64,000 bases of DNA from Conyzicola nivalis. Lineage in GTDB: Bacteria > Actinomycetota > Actinomycetes > Actinomycetales > Microbacteriaceae. Below, piece by piece: positions 33,181-41,072 of the stretch. The stretch spans positions 310,001 to 374,000 of the forward strand of contig NZ_BMGB01000002.1 of assembly GCF_014639655.1 (NCBI RefSeq), read 5' to 3'. How positions within the stretch are numbered: position 1 is the first letter of the stretch; every line of letters starts with the position of its first letter. The notes beneath the pieces are model-generated. The model was not told the DNA's origin. It saw only the letters and a list, made by a program, of their open reading frames with translations, and searched no databases. Both the position numbers and the translations under genes were made by a program.

Positions 33181-33249
33181 CCTGTCGGATTCGAACCGAC
33201 GACCCCCGCTTTACAAGAGCGGTGCTCTGGCCAACTGAGCTAAGGGGGC
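33176..33249 (-). tRNA. tRNA-Thr (anticodon TGT)
   Basis: On the minus strand the 74-base sequence folds as a tRNA: acceptor GCCCCCT/AGGGGGC, D-arm GCTC...GAGC, anticodon stem CCGCT/AGCGG with loop CTTGTAA (anticodon TGT, reading ACA/ACG) and T-arm GTCGG-TTCGAAT-CCGAC. Discriminator base T. CCA is not encoded. The gene is alone, between the BLUF and SRPBCC genes. Confidence 0.95.
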
Positions 33250-33312
33250 GCGCATCAAGAATTGACGCACGTCAATGTTACTGGGCGGCGGCGCCCCGGT
33301 CGGCATCGAGGG

Positions 33313-33726
33313 TCAGGACAGGTCGGCGATGACCCGGTCGAGCACGGCGGTCCAGTGCTCGAGCATCTGGGCGCGTTCCTCGGCCGAGGCGAGGCGTTCT
33401 TGGTGGAACCCGATCGTTGTTCCCGAGGCCGCCGGCATCAGCGTTACCTGCACGGTCGTGTCGTGGTCCCAGTCCTCGGGCTGCCAGGTGAGGCGCAGTC
33501 GCAACTGGTCGGTGCGGCTGCGGATCTCGCCGCTCACGCCCTCCGCGGTGAGGTAGGTGTCGCCCTTGTGCAGTCCGAGCGTCGTGTCGCCGAGCCAGGT
33601 GGGCAGCCCGTCGACCACGAAGTATTCCCAGACCTCGTCGACCGGGGCGTCGACGGTGCGCCGCACCCCGAACTCCCAGCCGACGTCTTTCGTGAGTCCC
33701 GTTGTGTCGTTCATGCAGACAGTCAT
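33313..33726 (-). CDS. SRPBCC family protein (AHSA1/START-like)
   Basis: 137 residues with FGVRRTVDAPVDEVWEYFVV at the start, GEIRSRTDQLRLRLTWQPEDWDHDTTVQVTLMPAASGTTIGFHQ in the middle and a C-terminal helix with MLEHWTAVLDRV. This is the AHSA1-like hydrophobic-cavity fold. No enzymatic residues are predicted. It may bind a small ligand. An ATG at 33714 is the alternative start. Confidence 0.85.
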   Translation of the reverse strand: MTVCMNDTTGLTKDVGWEFGVRRTVDAPVDEVWEYFVVDGLPTWLGDTTLGLHKGDTYLTAEGVSGEIRSRTDQLRLRLTWQPEDWDHDTTVQVTLMPAASGTTIGFHQERLASAEERAQMLEHWTAVLDRVIADLS

Positions 33727-33770
33727 AGTGCTACTTCGCGACGAGCACCAGAGTGGTCAGCTCAACTCGG

Positions 33771-34319
33771 TCAGCTCAACTCCGACAGGTAGCGCCCGAT
33801 CTCGAGCCGCTTGCGCTTGTCGCTCTTCGTCTTGTCGGGCAGCCCGCCCACGTAGAGCCAGCCGAGCAGTTGCTCATTCGGCGCGAGCTCGTGCATGCGG
33901 TGCACCGGCTCGCTGCGGGTGAAGTTGCCGCTGCGCCAGAACACGCCCCAGCCGGCCTCGTCGAGAAGCAGGCTGAGCATGTGCGCGACCCCGGATGCCA
34001 CGGCCTCCTGCTCCCACGCGGGCACCTTGAAACTCGGCTTGTGTACGAACACCACGGCGATCAGCAGCGACGCCCGAAGCGGTTTCGACGCCATCTTCTC
34101 GGCGTCCTTGCCGTGGGCGCCGAGAGCCTCCGAGAACGCGGCGCCCAGGCGCAGTCGGGCGTCGCCGCGCAGCTCGATGAGCCGCCACGGCTTGAGCCCC
34201 GAGTGGTCGGCGACCGTCGCTGCTGCCTCGACGAGAGGCAGCAGCTGCAGCCGACTGGGGGCGTCGGCGGTCACCTTCGAGTGTGACTGCCGACGCATTA
34301 CCGCGTCGAGTGCTGTCAA
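33771..34319 (-). CDS. Nitroreductase family protein
   Basis: 182 residues from a TTG preceded by AAGGAA, one base after the MsrB stop. It has the R-R-x-S start (MRRQSHSKV), the KPWRLIELRG segment, VAHMLSLLLDEAGWGVFW and a C-terminal GWLYVGG, typical of FMN-dependent nitroreductases. It likely reduces nitro compounds or flavin substrates with NAD(P)H. Co-transcription with msrB suggests a role in oxidative-stress defence. Confidence 0.85.
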   Translation of the reverse strand: MTALDAVMRRQSHSKVTADAPSRLQLLPLVEAAATVADHSGLKPWRLIELRGDARLRLGAAFSEALGAHGKDAEKMASKPLRASLLIAVVFVHKPSFKVPAWEQEAVASGVAHMLSLLLDEAGWGVFWRSGNFTRSEPVHRMHELAPNEQLLGWLYVGGLPDKTKSDKRKRLEIGRYLSELS

Positions 34320-34320
34320 C

Positions 34321-34719
34321 TCACGCTTCCTTGAAGCCGAGCGAGAGCGAGTTCATGCAGTACCGGTCGCCGGTGGGCGTCTGGTACGCGTCGTCGAACA
34401 GGTGGCCGAGGTGAGAGTCGCAGGTGGCGCAGCGGATCTCCGTGCGCACCATACCGAGGCTCTTGTCGGTGGCCAGGGTGACGGCATCCGGGTTGATGGA
34501 CTCATAGAAACTGGGCCATCCGCTGCCCGATTCGAACTTCGCGCCGCTCTTGAAGAGGTCCGCTCCGCAGGCTCCACAGGTGTAGACGCCGTCGCGCTTC
34601 TCGTCGAGCAGGGCGCCCGAGAAGGGGCGCTCGGTTCCGGCCTCGCGGAGGATCTTGTACTGCACGGGTCCGAGCTCGGCGAGCCACTCTTCCTCGGTCT
34701 TGACGATCTTGGTGGTCAT
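34321..34719 (-). CDS. msrB: Peptide-methionine (R)-S-oxide reductase MsrB
   Basis: 132 residues, normal length. Zinc cysteines C48, C51, C97 and C100 and catalytic C121 (RYCMNSLSL) are present, along with GSGWPSFYE and GHLFDDA. It repairs oxidised methionine residues using thioredoxin. It is followed one base later by a nitroreductase gene, and its start is divergent from an ElaA-like acetyltransferase gene. Confidence 0.95.
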   Translation of the reverse strand: MTTKIVKTEEEWLAELGPVQYKILREAGTERPFSGALLDEKRDGVYTCGACGADLFKSGAKFESGSGWPSFYESINPDAVTLATDKSLGMVRTEIRCATCDSHLGHLFDDAYQTPTGDRYCMNSLSLGFKEA

Positions 34720-34734
34720 GTCTGTTCTCCTTAT

Positions 34735-34760
34735 GAGAGGGGAAGAGGGGTCTTCCTCTC
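34735..34760. repeat. Imperfect inverted repeat in the msrB/ElaA divergent region
   Basis: GAGAGGGGAAGA, a GGGG loop and TCTTCCTCTC form an imperfect inverted repeat (two extra G in the left arm) between the divergent starts at 34719 and 34777. It could be an operator or hairpin. Confidence 0.35.
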
Positions 34761-34776
34761 CATTAAACTCGGGCCC

Positions 34777-35235
34777 ATGTCAGATTGTTCCATCGTCGTT
34801 AAGCAGTGGGGCGAACTCACAACCTCCGAGCTCTACTCCATCCTCAAGCTGCGCACCGACGTGTTCCTCGTCGAGCAGAAGGTCGACGAGGAGGAGCTCG
34901 ACAACCGCGACCAGACCGCGGTGCACGTCTATATTGCGGATGCGATCGGCACAGCCGCGTACCTGCGTGTGCTTTTCGACGAATCGCCGGAGCACCTCGA
35001 CGCCCACCGTGTCGTCGGACGCGTGGTGGTGCGGCCCGATCGGCGCGGCGAGGGACTCGCGCAGCTTCTGCTGAACCGGGTCTTAAGCCTCTATGGCGGG
35101 GAGGCCATGCTGCTGCATGCTCAACAGTATGTCGCGCCGCTCTACGCGAAGGCCGGCTTCGAGGCCTTCGGCGAACCCTACGACGAGGCCGGGATCGCCC
35201 ACATCTCGATGTACCGGGCGGGCGTCGGCGCATAG
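34777..35235 (+). CDS. ElaA-type GNAT acetyltransferase
   Basis: 152 residues. SELYSILKLRTDVFLVEQKVDEEELDNRDQ at the N-terminus and VVVRPDRRGEGLAQLLLNRVL as the acetyl-CoA binding loop identify the ElaA group of GNAT proteins. HAQQYVAPLYAKAGFEAFGE completes the fold. The acyl acceptor is unknown. It ends 106 bases before the HtaA surface protein gene. Confidence 0.9.
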   Translation: MSDCSIVVKQWGELTTSELYSILKLRTDVFLVEQKVDEEELDNRDQTAVHVYIADAIGTAAYLRVLFDESPEHLDAHRVVGRVVVRPDRRGEGLAQLLLNRVLSLYGGEAMLLHAQQYVAPLYAKAGFEAFGEPYDEAGIAHISMYRAGVGA

Positions 35236-35253
35236 AAGGTTAGGCTTGCCTTA
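35235..35253. promoter_or_regulatory. Iron-box-like site 1 (DtxR/IdeR)
   Basis: GAAGGTTAGGCTTGCCTTA shares 14 of 19 positions with the DtxR/IdeR consensus TTAGGTTAGGCTAACCTAA, including an unbroken AGGTTAGGCT core. It lies 88 bases before the HtaA protein start. Confidence 0.7.
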
Positions 35254-35298
35254 TTAAATCTTTGACACGGCGGGCGCCGAACCAATAGGGTCAAAAAG

Positions 35299-35317
35299 TA
35301 AGCATAGGCTTACCTTG
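35299..35317. promoter_or_regulatory. Iron-box-like site 2 (DtxR/IdeR)
   Basis: TAAGCATAGGCTTACCTTG matches 13 of 19 iron-box positions. It contains the inverted repeat TAAGC-ATAG-GCTTA (35299-35312). It stands 24 bases before the HtaA gene start. Confidence 0.65.
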
Positions 35318-35340
35318 CTAACCCCGGAGTCTTGCCCCTC

Positions 35341-38300
35341 GTGAATACAGCCACCCGAATCTCCTCGAGCGCGCGCGCCCTGCTTGCCGCGCTGCTCACC
35401 ACCCTCCTCGTTGTGAGCGGAGTCTCGCTCGGCGCCCAGCCCGCGAGCGCCGCGACCGGCGAGGTCACGAGCGCCACGCTCAGCTGGGGCATCAAGCAGT
35501 CGTTCCGCACCTATATCAAGAGCCCGATCGCGAAGGGCACGTGGACTATCGCAGGCAACGTCACCGACACCACGCCGTTCGCCTGGACCGGGGGAGCGGG
35601 AACCGCCAGCCAGTCGGCGTCGACCGGCAGCGTCGGCTACACCGGCAGCATCCACTTCCAAGGGCACGAGGGTGTCGGCGTACCCGCCGGCAGCTACGGG
35701 CTCGATCTCACCATCTCCGACGTACGCGTGAAGCAGACGAGTGCCACGGCCGCACAGGTCGTGGTCGACGTGTACTCGAACTCGCTCGACGCGCCCACCA
35801 CCTTCGTGCAGAGCAACGACGTCGTGTTTGCGACCGTCGACCTCGCAGCCGCCGCCGCCGCGTCGACCGCGACCACGGTCGCCTACTCCGCCGCGCCGAC
35901 CGTGCTCACGCCCGAGGGCGCTTCGGCGTTCGCCGGGTTCTACGAACCCGGAACCGCGCTCGACCCGGTGTCGTTCAGTTGGCCCGTCGAGCAGGCTTCC
36001 CAGCCCGCCGTCGCCACGTCCACGGCGCTCGCCGTTCCCGCGGCCGCGACGATCGGCACCGCCGTGACGCTTTCCGCAACCGTCACGCCGGCGGGCGCTG
36101 TTGGATCCGTCGGGTTCTTCGACGGCGCGACGTCGCTCGCGACCGCACCCGTCGCATCCGGAACCGCTTCGACCTCCTCCACCTTCTCGGTCGCGGGCGC
36201 GCATCCGATCACCGCCGTCTTTACGCCCACCGACCCGGCTGCCTTCGTCTCGTCCACGAGTGCCGCCTCCCCCGTCACGGTTAGTGCGGCGCCGGTCGCC
36301 ACGGTCCCGACCGTCGTGGTCTCGAAGTCGGTCGTGTCGGCGGCCGGCGAGACCATTACCGTCACCGGTTCGGGCTTCTCGCCGGTCGGCGCGGCCACGA
36401 GCGCGGCTCGCCCGCCGCTGGCCGGCAAGTTCGGCGGCGTGTACGTCACGTTCGGTAAGTTCGCGGACGTTTGGAAGGCGAGCGCGGGCGCGACGAGCTC
36501 GGCGCGCACCGCCGACCGCAGCACTCTCAAGTGGGTCGTGAACCCGGCCGACGTCGCGACCGTCGGGGGTGCCGCGGCAGGCGCCGTCGCCATCAACGCC
36601 GACGGAACGTTCTCGATCGACATGCTCGTGAAGCCTGGCTTCACGGGTGAACCGGCCACCGGCAACTACGGCATCTACACCTACCCGGGCGGCGGTGTCG
36701 CCTACCCGGCGTTCGAGACCGCAACTCCGATCACCTTCGCGACCACGCCAAAGGTCACGGTCTCGAAGTCGACCCTGACCAGTGCGGGCGAGCAGATTAC
36801 GGTCACCGGTTCAGGCTTCTCGCCGGTCGGCGCGGCCACCAACGCGACGCGCCCGCCGCTGGCCGGCAAGTTCGGCGGCGTGTACGTCACGTTCGGTAAG
36901 TTCGCCAGCACGTGGAAGGCGAGCGCGGGCGCGGCGAGCTCGGCGCGCACCGCAGACCGCAGCACGCTCAAGTGGGTCATGAACCCTGCCGACGTCGCGA
37001 CCGTCGGGGGCGCGGCAGCCGGTGCGGTGCCGATCAACGCCGACGGAACGTTCTCGATCGACATGCTCGTGAAGCCCGGCTTCACCGGCGAGCCGGCCAG
37101 CGGCAACTACGGGATCTACACGTACCCCGGCGGCGGAGTCACCTACCCGGCGTTCGAGACCGCCACGCCGATCACCTTCACGAGCGGGCCCAACGCACCT
37201 GCCCCGACCTCCCTCGGCCTGACGGCGAACCCGGCCACGGTGACGGCCGGCGCCGCCACCGCGTTGATCGCGAAGGTGTCGCCGGTCGCGGCCGGAACCG
37301 TTACCTTCACCTCGGGCGGCGCAACGGTCGGCGTCGTGCCGGTCGGCGCTGACGGCACCGCCACCCAGGTCACCCCGCCGATCGCGGCGGGAACGACCAC
37401 CTACACCGCGACCTTCGCGCCCACCGACCCGCTGGTCTACGTGGGGTCGACGAACGCCGTCACGGTGACCGCCACCGCGCCCGTGCCGTCGACGGCCAGC
37501 CTCGACTGGGGTGTGAAGAAGTCGTTCCGCGACTACATCCTCAGCCCGACCGCGCACGGAACGATCACCACGGCCGGTGTCACCGACAACGGTGGTAGCT
37601 ACAGCTTCCCGGCAACCACCGGCGGCAGCTACGACGCCACCACCGGCGTCGGCGCCTCGTTCTACACGGGATCGGTGCACTTCTCTGGCCACGACGGTGT
37701 GCTCGACATCGAATTCGGCAACCCGAGCGTCCGCCTCACCAGTGCGACGGCAGGCACCCTCTCGGTGAGCGTCGGCGGGGGAGCCCCGGTCGCCATCGCG
37801 AACCTCGACCTCGGCTCGGCCACCACGAGCTCGACCGCCACGTCGAAGAGCTTCGTCGCGGCGCCCGCGACACTGACGGCTGCCGGAGCCACCGCGTTCG
37901 GCGGCTTCTACCTCGCGGGCACGTCGCTCGACCCGGTGAGCTTCACGATCGACACGACGGTGCCGGCCGACCCGAACGCGCCGACCGAGCCCGAGGTGCC
38001 GACGCAGCCGGAGGTTCCGGTCCCGCCCTACGTCGCGCCGCCCTCGCTCGCCCCCATCGCCAGCCCCGCCAGCCTCGCGGCCGGCTCGCTCACCTGGGGT
38101 GTCAAGCAGTCGTTCCGCGATTACGTGACCGGTTCGATCGCCAAGGGAGCCGTGACCACATCCGGCGTCGCGTCATCCGGAGGCTCGTACACCTTCGGTC
38201 AGGCCGCCGGCGGCACCTTCGACCGTGCGAGCGGTGTCGGCTCGTCCAACTACAGCGGATCGGTGCGCTTCACCGGCCACGCCGGCCAGCTCGACGTCAC

Positions 38301-39603
38301 GCTGGGCGACCCGGTCGTGCGCGTCGACAGCGCGAGCTCGGGCACCCTGCTCGTGAGCGTCAACGGCGGCGCGTCCACACCGTTCGCGACGCTCGACCTG
38401 GCGGCGGGTTCGCGTTCCACGCCGAACAACGCCGTGAGCTACTCGGGCGTGCCCGCGTCGCTGACTTCTCAGGGAGCCGCCGTGTTCTCGCTGAACGGAT
38501 CCGGCTTCTACGCCGTCGGTACGCCGCTCGACCCGGTGAGCTTCGTTATCGGCGCGCCCAACGTGGTCAGCAACACGGTCGGCGCCACCGTTGCCTCGTT
38601 CAAGGCGCCGAACACGGCTGCCCCGACCCCGCCGGCGACGACGGGCATCGAGGTCGCGCAGGGCACCACCCTTAACGCGGGCGACGAGGTCACCATCACC
38701 GCCAGCGGATTCCGCCCGAACGAGACCGGGATCCTCGTCGTCATCTACTCGACGCCGATGGTGCTCGACACGAACGCGACGGCGGATGCGAGTGGTGTCG
38801 TCACCTGGACGGGTCGCCTCCCGGCCGGGCTGAGCGGCGTACACACGCTCACGCTGCAGGGATCGGTCGACCGAGGCGTCGAGCTGACCATCGCGGCCGC
38901 GGAGCTCGCCACCGCCGTCGCCGGCTGTGTCGTCGACGACGCCACCCTCACGTGGGGCTTCAAGGAGTCGTTCCGCGCGTACATCAGCGGTTCGATCGCC
39001 AACGGCGAGTGGACCGTGGCCGACGGCGCCACCTACGCGGTTCCCGACTTCGGGTGGACCGCCGGAACCGGCGGCTACGACGCCGAGTCGGGCGAGGGGC
39101 AGTTGGCCTTCGCCGGTTCGATCGCTTTCACCGGGCACTCCGGCGTGCTGAACACCACGGTCGCCAACCCGCAGATCAGATTCGTCGACGAGTCATCCGC
39201 TCTGCTGTTGCTCGACGTCTCGGGCACCACGCAAGACGGCGCCGTCGTCGACAACAAGGCCGTGGAGTTCGCTGAGCTCGACCTCACGGGCGTGCTCGAG
39301 AACGAGGGGGGCGCCGTAACCATCACGGCCGCCCCGGCCACCCTCACCGACGCGGGCGCCGCGGCATTCGGCACCTACCCGGCCGGCGAGGCGCTCGACC
39401 CCGTGACGGTCGCCTTCACGACCGCGGCCGACTGTGCCGTGCCCGTCGAAGAGGCGGCTGCGGCCGCCACAACCGCCGACGTCGACACGGTCTCCGACGA
39501 GAACCCGATCGACTACGGCTGGGTCGTCTGGCTGATTGCCGCGCTGCTGGTCATTGCTGCGGCCGTCGTGGTCGTCGTCAGGCTGCGCCGCCGCAAGGCG
39601 TAA
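35341..39603 (+). CDS. Multi-domain HtaA heme-binding surface protein
   Basis: 1420 residues from a GTG at 35341. Signal peptide at about 1-38 (LLTTLLVVSGVSLGAQPASA). Four HtaA (CR-type) domains start at about residues 43, 717, 914 and 1197, each beginning WG(I/V/F)K(Q/K/E)SFR(T/D/A)Y and containing F.GH.G with the conserved His and a later FY or TY tyrosine. Between them are Ig-like domains and a near-exact 147-residue tandem duplication (36307 and 36748). A C-terminal TM helix (VVWLIAALLVIAAAVVVVV) with an RLRRRK tail anchors it. HtaA proteins bind heme or hemoproteins at the surface and pass heme to HmuT. Confidence 0.93.
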   Translation: MNTATRISSSARALLAALLTTLLVVSGVSLGAQPASAATGEVTSATLSWGIKQSFRTYIKSPIAKGTWTIAGNVTDTTPFAWTGGAGTASQSASTGSVGYTGSIHFQGHEGVGVPAGSYGLDLTISDVRVKQTSATAAQVVVDVYSNSLDAPTTFVQSNDVVFATVDLAAAAAASTATTVAYSAAPTVLTPEGASAFAGFYEPGTALDPVSFSWPVEQASQPAVATSTALAVPAAATIGTAVTLSATVTPAGAVGSVGFFDGATSLATAPVASGTASTSSTFSVAGAHPITAVFTPTDPAAFVSSTSAASPVTVSAAPVATVPTVVVSKSVVSAAGETITVTGSGFSPVGAATSAARPPLAGKFGGVYVTFGKFADVWKASAGATSSARTADRSTLKWVVNPADVATVGGAAAGAVAINADGTFSIDMLVKPGFTGEPATGNYGIYTYPGGGVAYPAFETATPITFATTPKVTVSKSTLTSAGEQITVTGSGFSPVGAATNATRPPLAGKFGGVYVTFGKFASTWKASAGAASSARTADRSTLKWVMNPADVATVGGAAAGAVPINADGTFSIDMLVKPGFTGEPASGNYGIYTYPGGGVTYPAFETATPITFTSGPNAPAPTSLGLTANPATVTAGAATALIAKVSPVAAGTVTFTSGGATVGVVPVGADGTATQVTPPIAAGTTTYTATFAPTDPLVYVGSTNAVTVTATAPVPSTASLDWGVKKSFRDYILSPTAHGTITTAGVTDNGGSYSFPATTGGSYDATTGVGASFYTGSVHFSGHDGVLDIEFGNPSVRLTSATAGTLSVSVGGGAPVAIANLDLGSATTSSTATSKSFVAAPATLTAAGATAFGGFYLAGTSLDPVSFTIDTTVPADPNAPTEPEVPTQPEVPVPPYVAPPSLAPIASPASLAAGSLTWGVKQSFRDYVTGSIAKGAVTTSGVASSGGSYTFGQAAGGTFDRASGVGSSNYSGSVRFTGHAGQLDVTLGDPVVRVDSASSGTLLVSVNGGASTPFATLDLAAGSRSTPNNAVSYSGVPASLTSQGAAVFSLNGSGFYAVGTPLDPVSFVIGAPNVVSNTVGATVASFKAPNTAAPTPPATTGIEVAQGTTLNAGDEVTITASGFRPNETGILVVIYSTPMVLDTNATADASGVVTWTGRLPAGLSGVHTLTLQGSVDRGVELTIAAAELATAVAGCVVDDATLTWGFKESFRAYISGSIANGEWTVADGATYAVPDFGWTAGTGGYDAESGEGQLAFAGSIAFTGHSGVLNTTVANPQIRFVDESSALLLLDVSGTTQDGAVVDNKAVEFAELDLTGVLENEGGAVTITAAPATLTDAGAAAFGTYPAGEALDPVTVAFTTAADCAVPVEEAAAAATTADVDTVSDENPIDYGWVVWLIAALLVIAAAVVVVVRLRRRKA

Positions 39604-39611
39604 CCGCCGCC

Positions 39612-39656
39612 GCCGGGCGCCGACCGCCCCTGAGGCGGGGTCGGTCGGCGCCCGGC
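39612..39656 (+). terminator. Strong GC hairpin after the HtaA gene
   Basis: GCCGGGCGCCGACCG and CGGTCGGCGCCCGGC form a perfect 15-bp stem, extended by CCCC/GGGG inside. There is no T-tract, but it begins nine bases past the stop codon and is the obvious 3' end of the HtaA transcript. Confidence 0.75.
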
Positions 39657-39673
39657 GCTGCCAGACTGGGTTC

Positions 39674-39916
39674 ATGAGTGAGAGAAATGCCGCTGGCGAC
39701 CCGGTACCGAAGCGATTCCGCAGGTTGCGCTTCAACCCGATGCGGGATGTCTTACCGTGGGTCGCTGCCGTCGTCGGGATATTCATGGCAATTCGGGGTG
39801 CCTTCGACCTCAGCGCGAGCGGTGACTCCCAGGGCTTGATCGTGGGTTTGAGCCTCACTGCGATTGCCATAGCCGCGTTCTGCATCAATCGGTGGCAGTC
39901 GAAGCGGGGGCTCTGA
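39674..39916 (+). CDS. Small membrane protein, 80 aa
   Basis: ATG at 39674. A basic cytosolic N-terminus (PVPKRFRRLRFNPMRD) is followed by two hydrophobic segments (about 28-45 and 54-72). No known domain. Three bases separate it from the DUF2332 gene, suggesting co-transcription. Confidence 0.6.
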   Translation: MSERNAAGDPVPKRFRRLRFNPMRDVLPWVAAVVGIFMAIRGAFDLSASGDSQGLIVGLSLTAIAIAAFCINRWQSKRGL

Positions 39917-39919
39917 ACG

Positions 39920-40924
39920 GTGGGCGCTAACGAGACAACGGCCGAGTGGTACACGCGGTTCGCCGCGAACGAGGCGCACGGACGTTCGGCGGTCTATGAG
40001 TCGTGGGCGCACGGGGTGGCCGGCGACCCGGAGGTGATAGCGGCCATCGAGCAGTTGCCGCCGCAGCGCCGCCAGCCCGCGCTGCTCTTCGCCGTGACCC
40101 GCCTGCTCGGAGCACCGGTCGGCGACTACGCCGGGTGGCGCGCCTTCACCCTCGCGCACTGGTCAGACGTGCGGCGCGAGGCGTTCGTGCGGCTCACCCA
40201 GACCAACGAGCCGCTGCGGTGCGCGGCGCTCATGCCGGTGCTCGCCCGCATCGACGGGCCGATAGCGCTGCTCGAAGTGGGCGCGTCGGCCGGGCTCTGC
40301 CTCTACCCCGACCGCTACAGCTACACCTACGACGGGGGCGAGCCGGTGCATCCGGCCGACGGCCCGAGCGCGGTCATGCTCGACTGCGCGACGAACGGGG
40401 TCGTGCCGGCCCCGTCGCGGCTGCCCGACATCGTCTGGCGGGCCGGAACCGACCTCGCCCCGCTCGACGTGAACAACGACGACGACGCGCTCTGGCTCGA
40501 GACGCTCATCTGGCCGGAACAGCACGACCGCCTCGCGCGGTTGCGCGCCGCGGTAGAGATCGCGCGAGCGGATCCGCCGCTTCTCGTCGCCGGGGACGTG
40601 ACGGATGCGCTAGCCGGCTTGGCAGCGCAGGCGCCGCCGGATGCCACGTTGGTGGTCATCTCGAGCGGGGTGCTCGTCTACGTGGCGCGGCCGCAGCGCG
40701 AGCTGTTCGCCACGGCCGTCGGCGCCCTCGACGCCCGCTGGCTCTCGCTCGAGGCGGCCGGGCTGTTCTCCGGTATCGCGGCCGGTATCGAGCGGGCGAC
40801 CGGCATCACGCCGCCCGGGCTCGCCGGCCGCTTCGCACTCGCCCTCGACGGCGAACCGCTCGCCTTCGTCGCACCGCACGGCGACCGCATCGACTGGTTC
40901 GCCCCGCCCCTGCCGGGCGAGTAG
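39920..40924 (+). CDS. DUF2332 domain protein
   Basis: 334 residues from a GTG. Features of DUF2332 include YESWAHGVAGDPEVIAAIEQLP, FTLAHWSDVRREAFVRLTQTNEP, LLEVGASAGLCLYPDRYSY and a C-terminal LVVISSGVLVYV. The GASAG segment and the strand order recall a Rossmann-like methyltransferase fold, but the function is unknown. The stop codon lies inside a repeat element starting at 40919. Confidence 0.87.
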   Translation: MGANETTAEWYTRFAANEAHGRSAVYESWAHGVAGDPEVIAAIEQLPPQRRQPALLFAVTRLLGAPVGDYAGWRAFTLAHWSDVRREAFVRLTQTNEPLRCAALMPVLARIDGPIALLEVGASAGLCLYPDRYSYTYDGGEPVHPADGPSAVMLDCATNGVVPAPSRLPDIVWRAGTDLAPLDVNNDDDALWLETLIWPEQHDRLARLRAAVEIARADPPLLVAGDVTDALAGLAAQAPPDATLVVISSGVLVYVARPQRELFATAVGALDARWLSLEAAGLFSGIAAGIERATGITPPGLAGRFALALDGEPLAFVAPHGDRIDWFAPPLPGE

Positions 40925-41062
40925 GTCGCTCAGCGACCGTGTCGAGACCCGCCCGCCCTCGCGGTCACGCGGCCGTTTTTCACTCGCGCGCCCGAACGTT
41001 CAGGCGCGATCGTGAAAATATGCCGCGCACCGGGTTCGATACGGCCGCGGGCGGCCTACTCA
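40919..41062. repeat. Inverted-repeat element with nested hairpin (REP-like)
   Basis: GAGTAGGTCGCTCAGCGACCGTGTCGAGACC (40919 onward) is inverted relative to a sequence ending GGCCTACTCA at 41062. Inside is a second hairpin, TTTTCAC (40977-40983) to GTGAAAA (41012-41018) with GC-rich arms and a central AACGTT. The element sits between convergent genes and probably terminates both. A related copy is at 49904-49989 and a half-copy at 59764-59795. Confidence 0.65.
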
Positions 41063-41072
41063 CGCCGCGCAC

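Noticed and set aside
33028..33332. Short frames across tRNA-Thr with a CRIRTDDP-like translation
   Set aside because: A well-known artefact of translating a tRNA gene; the tRNA fold explains the sequence.
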